Assembly: GCA_026018925.1 (NCBI GenBank)
Contig: JAKSZU010000009.1
Coordinates: forward strand, 83,507,407 to 83,571,406
Length of the DNA stretch: 64,000 bases
Reading direction: 5' to 3'
Source of the DNA: Tupaia tana
Taxonomy: Eukaryota > Chordata > Mammalia > Scandentia > Tupaiidae
The position numbers were made by a program, and so were the translations under genes. Under the pieces are notes generated by a model. That model made no database searches. It had not been told where the DNA came from and saw only the letters and a list, made by a program, of their open reading frames with translations. Shown piece by piece: positions 43,300-56,099 of this stretch (its first letter is position 1; the number at the start of each line of letters is the position of its first letter).

Positions 43300-44225
43300 C
43301 ATTCACTTCTCCTACTGGGGATTACATAGAGAAGCATTAAAAAGGTTTAGGTTAAAGCTACTAATTGGCGAAACGATCTCAGTAGCTGGGAGGAGCTCAG
43401 GGACTCATCCATGAGGTGCTGCTACCCCAAAGACCATGAGCCACCTTTAATCTCAGGACAAGGGAAGATTGCCATTCCCCAAGCCACAGCCATTGTATAG
43501 AGAAGCACATAGAGGGTCCCAAGTACACAGTAACCTTTAGGTCAGTCATTAAGCTGCTCACAAAACCACATTCCTTTCCCATGTAGACATTAAACTCACC
43601 CTTTTAGCTGTGATTTACCCTAGAGATAACATAAGTATCCCACTTTAGCATATATACTAACCTTGTCTTTATTAAACCAGACAGGATTTATTTCTAGGCC
43701 CTTGTAATTGCTGCCACCCTAGCCTGAGGCTGAAGTTCTCAAAAGCTGACCTGAGGCTCAAGTTCTCAAGCCAATCTGGAACTGAAGTGATCAAGCTGGT
43801 CTGGGACTGAGGTTATTAAGATTCCTGGGAGCCCTCTCATCCAAAGACCCTCCCTAGTAATCAAGATCTAAGAAGAGAATGCACCCAAAAAATGGATTTC
43901 CTCATTCTAAAAATTATGACTGTTTATACCTAAACAAAACAGATGTCGTGTTTTATGATTATTGTTCCTATACTTTGAATGCTTTACCTTTTGGAGTAAA
44001 ATCTTTCACTTACTTCCCCTCACCCATCCTACTCCTGTAAAACTCCTTCTATAATAAATACACATGACTCCTGGCCATCAGGGCTGCAGTCTTGAGTTTA
44101 CTCTGGCTGTAGCCGGCTGAGAACATGCTAGGGGGCATTGAGGTCTTGGCCTGATTTTGTTCACCCGTGTCACCTTCCTGTGCACCCACCCCGGCTGGAG
44201 CACAGCTTCCAGCAGTCCCTAGAGC
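43300..44225 (+). mobile_element. Probable retroviral LTR, boundaries uncertain
   Basis: AATAAA at about 44,053 (TATAATAAATACAC) is followed by a GC-rich U5-like stretch ending near CAGCAGTCCCTAG. Upstream lie three diverged direct repeats of a CCTGAGGCTGAAGTTCTCAA-type unit (about 43,721-43,815), as often seen in U3 enhancers. No exact ends or target duplication were found. It interrupts the ancient L1. Confidence 0.5.
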
Positions 44226-44599
44226 TTTATAACAGATTTCCAGAGCTGCTATAAATTTCTTTTTGCTATTTTCTAGATTTACATTTTTTCAAAAAATATT
44301 TCCGTTAGGGGACCAGGCCCTGGAGTTTCCAAGGCTATCGTCTTGATGACATTATTCCTCCAGGTATCATATTCTTATGTTCTAAAATTTTTATTTTGTT
44401 CTTTATTACTCCTGCTTCATTGTGGGGAATTTCTATTTGTTTGCTGACTTTTTTTAATATTGCTGCAATTGCGTTCATAATTGCTCATTGCACCATTGTA
44501 CGTTCTGTAAAATTTTTGTAGATATCAACATTTCTGTCATCTTGTAGGTAATCTATTGGTTATCTTTTTTCATTCAGTTTGATATCTTCTTGATTTGTG

Positions 44600-46230
44600 T
44601 ATAAGAGATTTTTACTGTATTTTAAATCTTGAAGTCTTATGATATGAGAAACTGGATCTTATTTAAACTTTTTATTTTACCTATATTCCTGTGATACTGT
44701 TACTGTATGCATTTTGGTGTGCTGTCTCATTACTAAAAAGTAATGTGACAGCTGGAGAGATGTCTCACTTAATTACAAAATGTAAGCATTCCCTCTATAG
44801 TTTATCTATAAACTAGAGAAGCAGGGAAGTCAGTCACATAGCTCAGAATAAGTCTAAATAACTCAAAATCAGAAAGCCGATAGTGTAACTCTCAATTTAA
44901 GACTGAAGGTCCAGAGTTGGAAAGTTGTTGGTAGGAGTTCTAGAGCTCAAAACCAGAGAAACTGGAGTTTGGACTTCCAAGAGAAAGAGAAGGTTCTTCT
45001 GGTTCAGGAAGAGAGAGCAGCCTAGAGTTTTCAAGGTGTGCTTTGAGTTTATTAAATGCAGGAGTTTGAACATATTTTATTGATAAAACTAATTGAAATT
45101 AATAGCTGAAGACTCTGTGCATCTACTAACGAAACTCATGGTGGGAAGTATAATTCTTTTTTATTAAAAGTATGTAATATTTAGAGCCATGCAGTGTTAC
45201 AGTGATAATACAATTGCTCCCACATGGAAAAGTTCTTGGATTTGTGTTTAGGACCTCCCTAAGCCTTCTGGGCACACACATACAATGACCATGACCTGAG
45301 TCATACTGGGGTCTTTCTCACTATCTCTTTCTTTACCCCTCACTCAACAACAACAAAAAAATCAACTTTTAAAAAGATATTCAATTTTTAGTGGGGAACT
45401 TGTGTACATCAATGGCAGAACTGACCATTGATTCAGACCACTTCTTCTATTATGATCAATTGAGTTTGTGGACTGCCAGGTCAACTCACAGAGGTACTTG
45501 AAATTACCCTACCATAGAAGCCACCAAGAAGGTCAATACTATTGCAAGTATTTTACAGTACACTAGTGGGTGCTTACAAGTGGACCAGATGCTTGGATGC
45601 TATCAACAATATAATAATGGGCAGGCATGTGCTATAGACTACTTAAACAAAAGTATGGAACAATCAGTAGGCCAACTTTGGAGTCAACATTATTGAGAAA
45701 CTCAGAAGAGAGAAGTATTTCTATCACAAGCCTAAGAACGAGTGACTTTCATGATGGCATTGTGGCAGGGAACCACCAGCACATAACAATTACCTTGAAG
45801 AGTGGCAGACACCCAATTCCAATGCATGAGTTCTGTGCCCAGAAATGTTGTAAAAATGGAGTTCTCTGGAATCTTGTGGAACAAAACCTTATTCTGGTGT
45901 TTTCATAAAGTAGGAGGACATGGTGTCAAAGAATATTATTGCCTAGACTCAAGCTTTAAAGTTGTTTGACTTATAAGGTTTTAGACTAATTGAGGTCTTT
46001 TATTTATTTTTTTGTTTACTCTTGCTTCTTCCTTTTGGAATAGAACTAATCCATGCCTGTTCCACCACTATATTTTATAAGCACTTGTCTTATCTCATAA
46101 ATTCCCAGTTGGAGGGGAATTTGACTCAGGGTGACTTTGTCTTCGTTCACAGTCATATCTAATATAAACAAGGTTCTGAGTTTTAGACTTTTGAGTCAAC
46201 ACTGCAATGTTATGATTTCTGGTGTTCTGG
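44600..46230. other. Mostly unassigned; possible old SINE at 45,185-45,365
   Basis: 45,185-45,365 ends in a CAACAACAACAAAAAAA tail after a pyrimidine-rich body and may be an old tRNA-derived SINE. The 93-codon plus-strand frame at 45,627-45,908 has no recognisable domain and no nearby splice context I can support. 44,750-45,060 looks like an old repeat remnant without a family name. Confidence 0.35.
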
Positions 46231-46839
46231 TGCCACTGATACATTATTTAGTTTGTAAAGAGATCTTACCCAACATGATATGTACCACATAGCAGGTGAG
46301 TTGAGAATAGTATACACAACATCATCAACAGGCAACAAAACATATCTGTGTTCCACAGATGTCTTACTTCTCCATTTTCCTAATATTTCCCTCCTGCACT
46401 CTTACCCTATCACACTCTCCTTCCACTTTTTCCCGTGTCTATAACAATTTTCAAAGATTTTATGTCCTCCAGTCTTTCAGTCTCTACCATAGAGTGTAGA
46501 CAGTCAGTATATGTTAAGTGGAGACATACAATGTCTCTGTTTCATAGCCTGACTTGCTTCATTCAGTAATAAATTTTCCATGTTTGCCCACTTTCTATCA
46601 AATGCCAGAGTCTTGTTGCTTTTTAAGACTGAATAGTATTTCATGGAATATATATGTCACACTTTTTCAATCCATTTATCTGTTTGTGGACATTTGGTTT
46701 GGTTCCATGTCTTAGCAATCGTGAATAATGCCACAATAAATATAGTTGGGAAGGACTTCTCTGAGCATTCTCCTATCCTTTGGGTAGATACCCAGGAGTG
46801 GAACTGTTGGATCATATGGTAGCACTATTTCAAGGTCTT

Positions 46840-49800
46840 TGAGGAATCTCTATATTGTTCTCCACAGGGAACCAATTTACCTTCCAACCGAAAATGTAGG
46901 AGAGTTCCCCTTTCACCACATTCCCGCCAGCACTCATCATATTTGTTATTTTAATCATTGCTATTTGACTGGGGTTAGGGGGTATCTCATTGTGGTTTTG
47001 ATCTGCATCTCCCTTAGTTAATGAGTTTAATCAGCTCATTTTTCCATATTTTCATTGGGCTAATCATTTTCTTCCAGGTAAGCTGCTTGAGTTTCCTGTG
47101 TATTCTGAGTATCAGCCCCCTATCTGAGGCATAGTTAACAAAAAATTCTACTCCATTCTGAGGATTGTCAATTCACACTAATTACTATCTCCTTCGCTAT
47201 GCAGAAACTTATTAATCTGATGTATTCCCACCTGTCTATTTTGGGGATTATTGACTGTGCTTTTGGGGTCTTACTTAAGAAGTGTTTGCCTACCCCAAAA
47301 TTTCTCCCAGAGTTTACCCAGTGTTTTTCACAAGTAGTTCTATAGTTTGCAAACTTAGGTTTAGATTTTTGAACCATTTCGAGTTTATTTTTGTTGATGG
47401 TGAGAGGTAAGAGTTCAGATTCATCTTTTTGCAGGTGGATATCTAGTTTTTCCAGCACCATTTGCTAAAAAGTTTTTATTTTTCCCACTGCAGGTACCCT
47501 TTGTCAAAGATCAGTTGGCGTCATGTTTTAAGGTTTGTTTCTGGGATCTCTACTTTGTTCCACTAGTATTCATGACTGTTTCTGTGCCAATACCATGCTG
47601 CTTTGATAATCACAGCTTTGTAATATAATTTGGGGTCAGAAAGAGAGACACCACCCACTCTGCTCTTCTTGCATAGGATAGCTTTGGAAATACGTGGTCT
47701 TTTATGATTCCAGACAGATTCTCTGATTATCTTTTCTAGGTCTGTGTGGAATGATTATCTTTTCTGGGTCGGTGTGGAATGTCTTTTGTAATTTTATAGA
47801 TATTGCATTAAATATGTAGAATAATTTGGATAGAATTGACATTTTGATTATATTAATTTTCCCAATTCAGGGACATGGGATGTCTTTTCACTTTTTTTGT
47901 GTGTCCTTTTCAATTTCTTTTAAATATTTTCATATTTTTTGGAAGTTCTTAACTTCCTTGGTTAGTTTTATTCCTAGGTATCTTATACTTTTTGTGGCTA
48001 TGGTAAATGGAATTATATTCTTCAGTTCTGTCTCTGTCTGCTTGTTGTTTGTATATAGAAATGCTTTAGATATTTTTAAGATAATTTTGTATCCTGCCAC
48101 TTTATTGTATGCATTTATTATTTCAAGAAGTTTCTTCATGTATAGTATTGAGTCATCTATGAATGCAATCATGTTGTCTGCAAACAGATCATTTCAACTC
48201 TTCCTTTCCTATTGGAATGCCTTTTATTTTATTCTCTTGTTTTATTGCATTGGTTAGGACTTCCAGTGCTATATTTAGTAGGAATGGAGAGAGTGGGCAG
48301 CTTTGTCTTGGGCCAGATCTAGTGGAAAAGCTTTTAGTTTTTCACCATTCATAATAATGTTAGCTATAGGTTTTTCATAGATGGCTTTTATTATGCTGGG
48401 AAACAATCCTTCTATGCCAATTTTACTGAGAGTCTTAATCCTTAAAGAATGTTGTATTTTGTCAAATGCTTTTTCCGCATCAATTGAAATGGTCATATGG
48501 ATTTTATCTTTCTTTTCATTAATATGGTGTATTACATTTATGGTTTTGCATATGTTGAACCACCCTTGCATCCCTGGGATAAAACCTACCGGGTTGTGAT
48601 GAATAATCTTTTTAACATTCTGTTGAATACGGTTAGCAAGTGTCTTGTTTAGAATTTTTACATCTATATTTATCAGAGATATAGGTCTGTTGTTTTCGTT
48701 TTCTGTTGTATCCTTATCCATTTTTGGAATGAGGGTAATGGAGTCTTCATGGAATGAATTTGGAAGGGTTCTTCCTTTGGGATCTTTATAAACAGTTTGA
48801 GTAGAACTGGATATATTTCTTCTTTAAAAGTTTTGTAAAATGAAGTGTAGCCATCTGGACCTGGAGTTTTTTTTTTTGTTGGGAGTATATTTATTGTTGA
48901 TTTAATCTCACTGCTTGTTACAAATTTATTCAGGCTTTCTAATGTCCTCCTGAGTCAATCTTGGTAGATTATATGTATCCAGGAATTTTTCCATCTCATC
49001 CAGGTTTTCTTGTTTCTTGGCGTATAGTTGCTCATAGTACCTCTAATTATGTTTTGTATTTCTATTATGTCTGTTGTAATGTTGCCTGATTCACTGTGAA
49101 TTTCATTTATCTGGGTTCATTCTCCTTCTTAATTAGTCTAGCTAATAGTGTGTCAATCTTGTTTCTCTTTTCAAAGAACCAGCTTTTGCTTTCATTTGTT
49201 TTCTGTATCATTCATTTATTTTCTATTTCATTTATTTCTGCTTGAATCTTTATTATTTCTTTGTTCCTACCATTTTTTGGATATTTTATTGCTGTTTTTC
49301 CAGTTGCCTGAGGCATGATGTTAGGTTGTCCTTTTGCCACCTTCCCATCTTTTTCTTATGTGCACTAATTGCTATGAACTTCTATCTTATGACTGATTTT
49401 ACTGTGTCCCATATATTATGAAAACTTGTGTACTCGTTATCATTTGTTTCCAAGAATCTTTGATTTCAGTCTTAATCTCTTTGTTAGTCATGAAGTCATT
49501 CAGAAGTAAGTTATTTCGTTTCCATATATTTGTGTATTTTCTAGTTTCTTTCCTAAGACTAATATCAACTTTAATTACATTATGGTCTGAAAAGATGCTG
49601 GTATATTTTCAATTCCTTTTACTCTTTAAAGGCTGGTTTTGCACCCTATCATGTAGTCGATCTTTCAAGAAAGTCTTATGCAGGGCTGAGAAAAAATGTA
49701 TATTGTGGTTTTTTGGGGGGTGGAAAGTTCTATAAATGTCTGCCAAGTCCATCTGATTTATGGTATGATTTAGATTCTGTATCTCTTTGCTTTTTTCTGT

Positions 49801-50215
49801 CTAGTTGATCTGTCTAATGGAGATAATGGGTTCCTGAGGTCTCCAACAATTAGTATGTTACTATCTCTCTCCTTTTAGATCTAGGCGTCTTTCCTTTACA
49901 TATTTGGGGTCTCATGAGTTGTGTGCATAGATATTTATAAGCATTATATCTTCTTGATGAATTACCCCTTTTACTACTATATAATGCCTTTCTTTCTCTA
50001 TTCTTACAATGTTTGTTTTAAAACTTATTTTGTCCGAAATCAGTATAGTGACTCCTGCTCCTTTGGGTTTCCATTTGCATGGAATACCTTTCTCCAACCG
50101 TTCACTTTTAAACTATGTATGTCTTTACCCATGAGATGGGTTTCTGGTACTCAGCAAATGGAGAGTTTCTGGATTTTAATCCATTCAGCCAGTCTGTTTC
50201 TCTTGATCAGAGAAT
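46840..50215 (-). pseudogene. L1 'I' ORF2 pseudogene
   Basis: Endonuclease remains at about 49,660-50,100 (SDKISFKTNIVRIEKERHYI). RT at 48,275-48,721 is open for 148 codons with [40 protein letters not shown] and [20 protein letters not shown]. The catalytic box is FADN at 48,173-48,184 instead of FADD, a change expected to abolish polymerase activity. C-terminal remains include VLEKLDIHLQKDESELLPL near 47,440. Frame changes and stops separate the blocks. Confidence 0.9.
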
Positions 50216-50344
50216 TTAACCCATTAACATTCAACATTATTATCGATATTTCCAGACTTGTGTCTACCATTAAGTTTGCCATATTCTTGATTTTGTTGTT
50301 CTCTTATTACTGTCTGTCTGTCTTTAGATTTTTGGGGGTATAGT

Positions 50345-51236
50345 ATGCCTCTCAGAATTTCTTAAAGAGTTGGTCTGGAGTTTTGTTTACCTGAGAATGA
50401 TTTTATCTTCTTTTCCCATATGAAGGATAATCTTGCTGGGTATAGCATTCTTGGTTGAAGTTGTTTTTCCTCTAACACTTTGAATATATTTCCCTATTCT
50501 TTCCTTGCTTGCATTGTATTAAATGAGAGGTCCAGTGTTTGCTTGATAGGATAACCTTTGAAAATTACTTGATTTCTCTTCTTACCAATCTTAGTATCTT
50601 GTTTTTATCTGTGTTTTTTGTTTTGTTTTGTTTTGTTTTGTTTTGTTTTTGCCTATTTAGCTATGATGTGCCATGGAGAGGATCTTCTTGGATAGATTCT
50701 ATTTGGTGTTTTTTGTATGTTTTGGGTCTGAATGTTTGAGTGCCTCTGCAGACTTGTCAAATTTTCTTCTAGGATTTGTTGGAATAGATTAGCAATGTCC
50801 TTCTTAATTTTTTCACCTTCTGGGACACAAATTATTCTGATGTTTGGGCATTTCATAATACCTAGTATTTCTTGAACATTATCTTCAGTTTTCTTAGCTG
50901 TCTTCTCAGTATTTCTAAACTACTTTTTAATACTTTTGAGGGAAATTTTGATTTCCTGTATTACAGCCTTCATATTTTAGTTCTGGTTGATTCTTTTTTA
51001 TGGTGTCCAATTCTTCTTTCACTTTGTGGAAGGACTTCCTCATCTCTTGAATCTTAATGTCTCTTCTCTTGCATCTCATAGAGTTTTGTTACCATAAATG
51101 TTCTAAACTCTTTTTCTAATATTTCAATAATATCCTCTTATTTTTCCCTATTTGGAGAACAGTTACAATGTTTTCTTGCAGGAGATGTATTACTTGTTTC
51201 TCTCACCCTCGAGGTTTGTCTCTGATATTTAGTCAT
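50345..51236 (-). pseudogene. L1 'I' ORF1 pseudogene
   Basis: The start codon at 51,236-51,234 opens MTKYQRQTSRVRETSNTSPA and hits a stop after about 33 codons. The coiled coil and RNA-recognition domain follow in pieces; 50,653-50,856 reads KCPNIRIICVPEGEKIKKDI and ETLTS-like segments ending in RIYPRRSSPWHIIAK. The C-terminal domain lies at 50,345-50,600. A TTTTG pentamer run near 50,615-50,647 has expanded within it. Confidence 0.85.
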
Positions 51237-51239
51237 TTG

Positions 51240-52010
51240 AAAATGTATTCACTTTTGGCTAATTTGTTGGAGAAGGATTTTTTAACCATGAGCTTGTGTG
51301 TTTCTCTTACTCTGAAATAATTCAGTGCTATTTTCTCCCTTCTACTATGTCCTCCAGTGTGAATATAACAGGAGGAGTTTTGAAATCAGATTTATGAAGA
51401 AGAGTTTCACTCTCTTTACACCCTGTACAGTGAGGAACAAATAATTATCTGTACTCACAGTGTTCAGATATTTAGATACTATGCACCTAGACTTCTCTAG
51501 TGAGTGGGTAAGGGCTGATCAGTAAAATAGAAGAGTAAGGGAAAAAAATGAAAGTAAGAAACAGAAAGAAGGAAAAGCAATAGAAAAAGACGAAAACAAG
51601 TAGAATAAAAAGAGGAGAAAAACAGAAATCACATCACAGGAATTGAAACTGGGTTAAAAATGGAAAACCTCATGGCACACAAGCACACCGCAGAAAGGGA
51701 CATCATAGGCAGAGATGGATTCTGTCCTAGGTGATGGTAAAAGAGACAAATTAGCAAGAAAAAGGCACAAGGAAGGGGACAAAAGCTTTTTTTTTAATGG
51801 AGAAAAAGAAGTTGGAAGGGACAGAGAAGAACAAGAGAGAGAGATAGACTTTGCCTACCTGACTAACACTGGGGTCTGGAAGGGGGTGGCCCTGGCTGGG
51901 GGAACTTCACAGACATGAAGCTGAATCCTAGAGGGGACACCACAAGCAAATATGGAGATGTCTAGATGGATTCTGTCCTAGCTATCACTAAGAAATAGTT
52001 GTTGTTGTTG
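51240..52010 (-). promoter_or_regulatory. L1 'I' 5' UTR with repeated blocks
   Basis: GATGGATTCTGTCCTAG occurs near 51,714 and a matching block near 51,966, about 252 bp apart, each with related flanks (GGGACATCATAGGCAGAG against GGGACACCACAAGCAAAT). The stretch at 51,455-51,560 aligns with the 5' region of the L1 at 60,570-60,680 (ACTATGCACCTAGACTTCTC against ACTATGCATCTAGGCCTGTC). It differs from the 127/128 bp monomer type. Confidence 0.65.
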
Positions 52011-52066
52011 TTTTTTATTTTTTTTTAATGTAGGAAGGACATAAGTTTGGAGGGATATAGGGTAAA

Positions 52067-52405
52067 ATGTTATAGTTTCAATGTGTTCTGTACAAAATTC
52101 AGTCATACAAGTATGTGAGTATTAAGAGGTGATTAAGTTATTATGGCTCTTCCACCAATAATAGTATTAAGACCCTTTTAAGACCCTTTTGAGAGACTTC
52201 ATATGAAATTTCACCTTCGCACTCTTGTGAGGATGCATCTTTCACCCTTCTAAATACAGCATTAACAGACAACTGAAACTGATGGCACCTTGATTTTAGA
52301 TTTTCCAGGCTCCAGAAGTGTAGAAAATAAATACCCAGTTTCAGATACTTTGTTGTAGCAGCACCAGTTGTTTAAGAGAGTTCCCTTTTCCCTAATACTT
52401 TCTGT
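52067..52405 (+). mobile_element. MaLR-type LTR (MLT1/MST-like)
   Basis: Begins TGTTATAGTTTCAATGTGTT and carries the TTAAGAGGTGATTAAGTTAT block, the CTCCAGAAGTGTAGAAAATA-AATA polyadenylation region and ACTTTGTTGTAGCAGCACC near the end, in the order known for MaLR LTRs. It is old and has no internal region attached. Confidence 0.78.
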
Positions 52406-52519
52406 CGGCTGAAATGAAGATATGTTAGCAAGAGCTGCTAAGAGATGGACCCACATGTCACAGATAGCAAATCAACAAGATAAAAAGAGTTTGTATTCCT
52501 GACATATTGACACTATCAT

Positions 52520-52830
52520 TGTAGGTGGATTTTAGCCATAGAGACAGGACACTGAGGCTTTCTAGCAGGAAGCAGCATTTATTCCTGCAGGCACTGGCTC
52601 AGAGGATTCACAGCCAAAGGTTGAGTCCTGAATGTCTTATATACATTTCAGTTTCTTTGTCCCCCTTATATGGTTAGGTACATTGTTACTAGTGGCCTAT
52701 GTTATAGGGTTGCTATAGGGTTACACATGCGTACATGGAGTTAAAGAATTGCTGTGGAAATAGGTATACATACATAGAAACCAACCATGCCACATTGCCT
52801 TTTCTTTGTTTTGGAAAGGCCCTTACCACA
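52520..52830 (-). repeat. 3' LTR of the class I provirus
   Basis: On the minus strand it starts TGTGGTAAGGGCC and ends ...CTACA. A TATATAAG box lies at 52,636-52,643 and AATAAA at 52,578-52,583. It pairs with 58,062-58,384 along its whole length. Confidence 0.9.
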
Positions 52831-52847
52831 TTCCCATCTTTTATATC
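52831..52847 (-). promoter_or_regulatory. Polypurine tract of the provirus
   Basis: The minus strand reads GATATAAAAGATGGGAA directly before the 3' LTR. This is the expected place for the plus-strand primer. The run is interrupted by T and so is partly decayed. Confidence 0.65.
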
Positions 52848-53050
52848 AGCTCAGACCCTGTCAGGCTATGCTGGAAAGTCGAGGGCTGTAAAAAATGTCA
52901 GCCCAAAATAACCTCAAGGGCTGTTTAACCAATGTGAGTTTCTTGGTGGAACTGTCTGATAAAGGTTGGGGCTAGTGCCTCGGGAATTACTATTCAACCA
53001 TCTGCAAATTTCCACCATCCACCTAGGAAATAGCTTCTTCTCTCAGTCTT

Positions 53051-53315
53051 TTTTTTTTTTTTTTTTGGAGAGGTTTTTGTTATAGGGCGTGTGTGCTCAC
53101 CAGACAGAGAGAGACAGAGAGATAGAAAGCAAGAAATCACCCCCCAGGGGGGATGGCCATGCCACAATCCCTTTTCATCCATTCTCCTCTCGGGATCTTG
53201 GGCACGCACACAGATGCGCCCAGCGTGAGTTTTAAGCCACCAGGTCTGGGACGCGAACTGCGGTCTACTACATAGGAGTTCAGTGACATAGCCATTATGC
53301 TAACTGCTAGTCCCA
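53051..53315 (-). repeat. tRNA-derived SINE, minus strand, inside the provirus
   Basis: Complete copy with an exact 14 bp duplication, CTTCTCTCAGTCTT (53,037-53,050 and 53,316-53,329). It inserted after the provirus had already formed. Confidence 0.95.
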
Positions 53316-53629
53316 CTTCTCTCAGTCTTAAACTAAGTGGTTTCATGTAGTGAGTAATAGGAATCACATTCTGCTAATGGGCTAGGGAACAATGCTGCTG
53401 TGAGGGCCACTGGTCCCACTGCCGTTTGGAGGCTGTGAATTTTGCTTCTCAGCCTGCTCTGTGATTTCCCTGAGGGGCCATGGTATCCCCTCTTTAATGC
53501 CCCTAACAATGCATGACTGCCACCATTTTAGGGGCCCACACAGAATCAAAGAGTTCAAAGATTTCTTTGCCATCTTTTATGTCATTTCCTCTTAAGTTGA
53601 TTAGGCCTTTGGAAAAAAAAAAAAAAAAA

Positions 53630-55680
53630 AACTATAAAGCCCCGTGTGCATGGAGGGTAGTAAAGGCATATTTAGAGTCTGTGTATTCATTGGCATGTAT
53701 CCCCACTGACAGCAGGAGGGCTTGGGTCAGCATAACAAGTTCTTCCTGTTGTGCCAAGGTTCCTTTTGGCAGAGATTTTGCCTCAATGGTAGAATTCAGT
53801 GTCACCAAGGAGTACCCTGCCAAGCATTATCAACCCTTTATAAAACTGCTCCCATCTGTTAAATATTTGGCATCTGGGTTCTTTAGAGACTGATTTAATC
53901 CTATCATCTGGAGAATACTTCATCCATGACTTCAATGCAATCATGATGTAGCCAACAGGCAGCACAGTTGTGGGGTTTAAGGTCCACACTTCTTCTAGAT
54001 GGATATGTGGGTTTTCACATAGCATTCCCTGATATTTGACTATCCAGGAATTAGTTATCCAGTACTGTCTCTTATATTCCATTTATGTCAGCTCCAAGTT
54101 TGGCACTTGCACTGTTAATCCTTGTCCCAAAGGCAATTTGTCAGCTTCTGATACTAAGAGGGCCATGGCTGCAAGTTCTGGTAGACAGGGTGACCAGCCT
54201 TGTGCAACGGAGTCAATTTGCTCATAAAAGTATGCCACTGGATGGTGTCATGACTCCAACATCTGGGTAGGACCCCTACTACAAAACCAGTATGTTCATG
54301 TATGTGCGAAAAGAAAGACTTGAATATGTCTAATAACCCCAGGCTAGGTGCATTGATGAGGGCTTGCTTAATCTCAAAGACCTTTTGTTGTGCCCATCCC
54401 CATAAGAGTGGCTCATACTCTCCCCCCTTTGTGGCTTCATAAATAGATTTTGCCATGAGTTAGAAGTTGGGTATCCAGATCCTGCAAAAACTTGCAGACT
54501 CAAGAAACTTCTGAATTTGGTGCTTGGTAGATGGAACTGAAATTGAGCAATTGGCTTATTTTCTCTCCAGACTGAGTTGGCGCTATCCTTGAGATAGGTG
54601 AAATCGAAGGTATTTGACCATCTCTTGGCAAATTTGGGTCTTTTTCCTTGAGATCTTGCAGTCAGCACTCCATAGGAGTATGAGAAGCCATTGTGTTCCT
54701 CCCACACAATTCTCTTGTGTCCATCAAGCTAGCAGTATGTCCCCCACATAGTGGAGCAGCTTACAGGCCTGCTAGTCCACTGGGAAGGCTTTTAAATCAG
54801 AGGCTAATACAGAGTCAAAAATAGGAAATTTTTGAACTCTTGTGGTAGTCAAGTTGCGATCAGCTGGCCCTTGTCACCATTTTCAGGATTTTCCCATTGG
54901 AAACTGAAAATTAGTTGACTTTGAGGGGAAAAGTGGATACAAAAGAAAGCATACTTAATGTTCAGACATGTGAAAGAAGCTTTGTCAGAAATGAGACCCT
55001 GAAGGGTGTAAGGCTTAGGGACAACTGGGTGCAAGGTGACAGTGGCCTGGTTCACTGTCTGCAAGTCCTGAACTGGCTGATAGTCATTGGTTTCTGGTTT
55101 CTGAACCAGTAAGAGAGGTAAGTTCAAAAGGATTGGCAAGGTTGAAGAATCCCATACTTCAGGAGCCTTTCTAAATGTTTTTGGATCCTCATCTCTGCCT
55201 TGTGAGGGATGAAATACTGTCTCTGGTGGGTGGGTTCAGCCCCTGGTTTCAGTTCTATTGGGGGGTTGTTTTGAGCTAAGCTAGAAGGATTGTCCTTAGC
55301 CCATACCCTAGGCACCTTAAAGAGGAACTCAGGTTCCTGTTGTGGCTTCTCTATGAGGCTGTAGAGGCACTATTCCTCTCCTCAGGGAATTGTGGGAGTC
55401 AGGATTTTTGCTTTTGGTTTTTCTAGAGTCACGGCTGCTTGATCATGGGATTTGAAATTTATTTGAGCCTGCAGTTTTCCCAGTAAGTACCAACCCATTA
55501 ATGACATGGGACAGTTCGGAAGATATAAGAATGCATGGATGACCTCATGGCCACCTAAATTGCATCACTGAGGTGGTAGGAAGGGTGATAAAATCAATGA
55601 CCTGTGGCTACCACAATAAATTACCACAGAATGTTCTGCTCTGGTGTCTACCATGAAGTCAATTGGCCAGACCCCTATGA
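53630..55680 (-). pseudogene. Retroviral pro-pol pseudogene (protease, RT, RNase H; integrase missing)
   Basis: The protease core reads GPIDFMVDTRAEHSVV (55,622-55,669); the active-site D-T-G is changed to D-T-R. RT begins near 55,315, with EPTHQRQYFIPHKAEMRIQ and KPETNDYQPVQDLQTVNQA, and has a stop between the blocks at 55,124-55,315 and 54,849-55,139. The catalytic box reads YVGD at 54,739-54,750 instead of YVDD, followed by an in-frame stop. RNase H survives at 53,632-53,823 with NEYTDSKYAFTTLHAHGAL. A run of about 19 A (plus strand) lies at 53,613-53,632, just after. Several stops and frame changes make it nonfunctional. Confidence 0.88.
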
Positions 55681-56099
55681 TAATTTGGAATAGAGGCTCC
55701 TGGGAACCTAACAAAATGGAACCCAGTCTGCCCTAATAATCCTTATGGTCTCCCATAGAATCCAGCCCAACAAAATTGTTCATAGGAGACCCAAAGGATT
55801 GCTATGCTGGTTGATATCAGCTCTGAAACACCCAGTCTCATCCATTATGGGGATAATTCTGTGTCATATGGGAGCATTTGTTTTTCTATGGATTTCTTGG
55901 AAGCAATTAGCACATTGATTGGGTCCCAGTTTCATTCTTGGTTGGGATCTCCCTCTGCCCTGGTTTCTTCTCTCGCCTCAGCCCCAGCCAAGTGGAGCCG
56001 TCCACTGGGGTTTCCCAACCATTCCAACAGGGCAGAGTAAGCAAATTTACTTTCTTTTTCATTTTTAAATCCACTTCTCATAAAGCCTTTTGGTCTCAG

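Larger units (their letters stand above)
46240..52055 (-). mobile_element. L1 element 'I', minus strand, near full length
   Basis: About 5.8 kb from 5' UTR (about 52,010) through ORF1 (start 51,236), ORF2 and part of the 3' UTR. The last bases and poly(A) are missing near 46,240. There is no large internal deletion or insertion, so it is the best structural reference in the window, but every reading frame is interrupted. Confidence 0.9.

Noticed and set aside
45627-45908. 93-codon plus-strand frame, possible host exon
   Set aside because: No recognisable domain, no supported splice sites, no conserved neighbours; kept only as unassigned sequence.
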